From: Bacteroidetes bacterium HLUCCA01
GTDB lineage: Bacteria; Bacteroidota; Rhodothermia; Balneolales; HLUCCA01
Direction: 5' to 3'
DNA length: 64,000 nucleotides
NCBI GenBank assembly: GCA_001314545.1
Contig: LIHN01000005.1
Coordinates: 1 to 64,000, forward strand
The translations under genes and the position numbers were made by a program. Under the pieces are notes generated by a model. It was not told the DNA's origin and did no database searches. It saw only the letters and a program-made list of their open reading frames with translations. Below, piece after piece: positions 62,928-64,000 of this stretch; position 1 is the first letter of the stretch; each line of letters starts with the position of its first letter.

Positions 62928-63614
62928 ATGAATGAATGGCTGCGCTATGGTGACATAGCCCCGATTCCTACCGATCTCAATACCATTTTACTGGGGTTGT
63001 TCCTGGCTTTTCTGAGCGGACAATTCATTGCGTGGATTTATATGTTCACGCACTCCGGCCTGTCGTACTCACGCTCATTCGTAAACTCCCTGATCATTAT
63101 TCCCATCACGGTAACCCTGGTCATGCTGGTGCTGGATAACAACATCGTCACCGCCTTCAGCCTGCTTGCCGTCTTTGCCATTGTTCGTTTCCGGAACATC
63201 CTTCGGGATACGCTTGATACAGTCTACATTCTGGCCCTCATCGTGGTAGGCCTTGCCTTGGGTACACAGAAATTTACCACGGCTATTACCGGGGTGGGGG
63301 TTATGTCTCTGGCGTTTATGTACCTGTGGTTCACCAGTTTCGGCACCCGCCACCGCTTTGATATTATCGTGAATCTGGAATGGACCCGACCGCTGGAGTC
63401 CCTGCCTGATCTTGAAGCGTTGCTTGAGCGCCATGCTTCCTCGGTGGTTCGGGCCTCCCAGCGAACTCAGGAGGGTCGCGACGGAGCATTCATGTCGTAC
63501 CGGTTGCTGTTGCGGAATCCCGAGGGGTCACCGCTGCTGATAACCGAACTCAAACAACTGGAAGGGGTGCAGGGCCTGAGCACCCTGAATGCCGAAGATG
63601 AGTCGGAGGCCTGA
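62928..63614 (+). CDS. DUF4956 membrane protein
   Basis: This 228-residue protein has about four helices in residues 18-140 (ILLGLFLAFLSGQFIAWIYMF, NSLIIIPITVTLVMLVL, AFSLLAVFAIVRFRNILRDTLDTVYILALIVVGLALGTQ). The conserved RFRNILRDT loop is DUF4956-specific. A cytoplasmic C-terminal tail of about 80 residues follows. It sits between the VTC-domain gene and an HlyD-like gene, all within a few nt, forming one operon. The family is uncharacterised and repeatedly found with VTC proteins. Confidence 0.9.
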   Translation: MNEWLRYGDIAPIPTDLNTILLGLFLAFLSGQFIAWIYMFTHSGLSYSRSFVNSLIIIPITVTLVMLVLDNNIVTAFSLLAVFAIVRFRNILRDTLDTVYILALIVVGLALGTQKFTTAITGVGVMSLAFMYLWFTSFGTRHRFDIIVNLEWTRPLESLPDLEALLERHASSVVRASQRTQEGRDGAFMSYRLLLRNPEGSPLLITELKQLEGVQGLSTLNAEDESEA

Positions 63615-63616
63615 GT

Positions 63617-64000
63617 ATGAACAAACCCGTGTACGAACCCGTCAAAACCCCGCTTTCCCGAAAACTGGAATATTTCCGCCTGCGGTACCTGCCCGTAATT
63701 GTCTTTCTGGTGATTTTGGGTATTGTGATTTCCCTGTGGAACATCCGCGTGTACAACCCTACTTTTGTTGGGAAGGTGGAAGGGGATATGGCCTGGCTTG
63801 CTGCACCGGAGACCGGTGTTCTCACCTTGCTGGCTGCCGATCAGTTCGATCGTATGCAGCAGGGCGATACCCTGCTGGTTATACAGATTGCCGATACCAT
63901 GCAGATTCAGACGCAGCTGGAGGTCCTCAGGGCCCAGATTGATTTGCTCCGCTCAGGACAGGATCCGGTGAACAACTGGCAGCGTAACCGTATCAACTAC
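63617..64000 (+). CDS. HlyD-like membrane-anchored protein, partial
   Basis: An open frame from ATG 63617 (2 nt after the DUF4956 stop) runs to the window edge, 128 codons, and is missing from the ORF track because it has no stop. Residues 23-43 form one membrane helix (LRYLPVIVFLVILGIVISLW). After it, VGKVEGDMAWLAAPETGVLTLLAADQFDRMQQGDTLLVIQIAD resembles the biotinyl-lipoyl-like hinge of HlyD-type fusion proteins, followed by a helical start (QTQLEVLRAQIDLLRSGQ). This suggests a periplasmic adaptor for export of a product of the VTC/DUF4956 pair, but more than half the gene is not visible. Confidence 0.78.
   Translation, partial: MNKPVYEPVKTPLSRKLEYFRLRYLPVIVFLVILGIVISLWNIRVYNPTFVGKVEGDMAWLAAPETGVLTLLAADQFDRMQQGDTLLVIQIADTMQIQTQLEVLRAQIDLLRSGQDPVNNWQRNRINY

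Overview
The window looks like a chromosomal segment of a Gram-negative bacterium of the Bacteroidota/Balneolota/Rhodothermota group. The evidence is a SusC/SusD pair with an ECF sigma factor and a FecR anti-sigma, two secreted proteins ending in an 'NYPNPFNPST' type-A sorting domain, Bacteroidota-style promoters with little Shine-Dalgarno signal, and DUF4870, DUF2752, TM2 and DASS genes typical of that group. A glucosylglycerate-type compatible-solute cluster suggests a salt- or alkali-adapted organism; Balneolota is my best guess, not a demonstrated assignment.

Layout. (1) 1-3.1 kb: an AT-rich accessory end holding a partial ORF, an AbiEi/AbiEii type IV toxin-antitoxin pair and a RelE/ParE-type toxin-antitoxin pair. 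Two direct-repeat scars built on the 3' half of a tRNA-Arg(ACG) gene bound these modules, so this is most likely the right end of a genomic island (or two nested ones) integrated at tRNA-Arg. (2) 3.4-11.5 kb: a small membrane protein, a 1492-residue FG-GAP/VCBS secreted protein, a small membrane protein, a serine hydrolase lipoprotein, and a solute-binding sensor that has a histidine-kinase dimerization domain but no ATPase domain. (3) 11.7-22.7 kb: ECF sigma, FecR, SusC with STN domain, SusD, PIG-L deacetylase, and a PcRGLX/YetA-like (PL26-type) protein. This is a compact glycan uptake and processing locus. (4) 22.8-26.4 kb: a DASS dicarboxylate transporter and an MFS sugar porter. (5) 26.5-35 kb: two convergent operons, GT4 plus a GH13_18 sugar phosphorylase on + and a HAD phosphatase, a second GT4, glucosyl-3-phosphoglycerate synthase and a degenerate M20 peptidase homologue on -. 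Together they look like synthesis, elaboration and recycling of glucosylglycerate-derived osmolytes.

(6) 35.2-44.7 kb: an ATP-grasp ligase, a NarL-type response regulator with a 7TM histidine kinase, an alpha/beta hydrolase, a CoA-transferase, a bile-acid/sodium symporter family protein, and a run of small membrane proteins ending in an M48 protease. (7) 45-54.5 kb: a secreted GH13 amylase with two starch-binding modules under a pair of LacI-type operators, a NamZ-like DUF1343 protein, QueA, an N-acyl-D-amino-acid deacylase-like lipoprotein, a Tat-exported metallophosphoesterase and a class-A-like serine hydrolase. (8) 54.7-62 kb: a TetR-led TolC/MFP/RND efflux operon whose permease carries extra membrane helices. 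(9) 62.1-64 kb: a VTC-domain protein, DUF4956 and a truncated HlyD-like protein running off the end.

A genome-scale oddity is that at least five intergenic gaps each hold a different short tandem duplication (periods 72, 64, 55-56, 39 and 43 bp), and at least one gene carries an in-frame duplication in a low-complexity linker. All calls rest on reading the sequence and on family knowledge; no database search was run.
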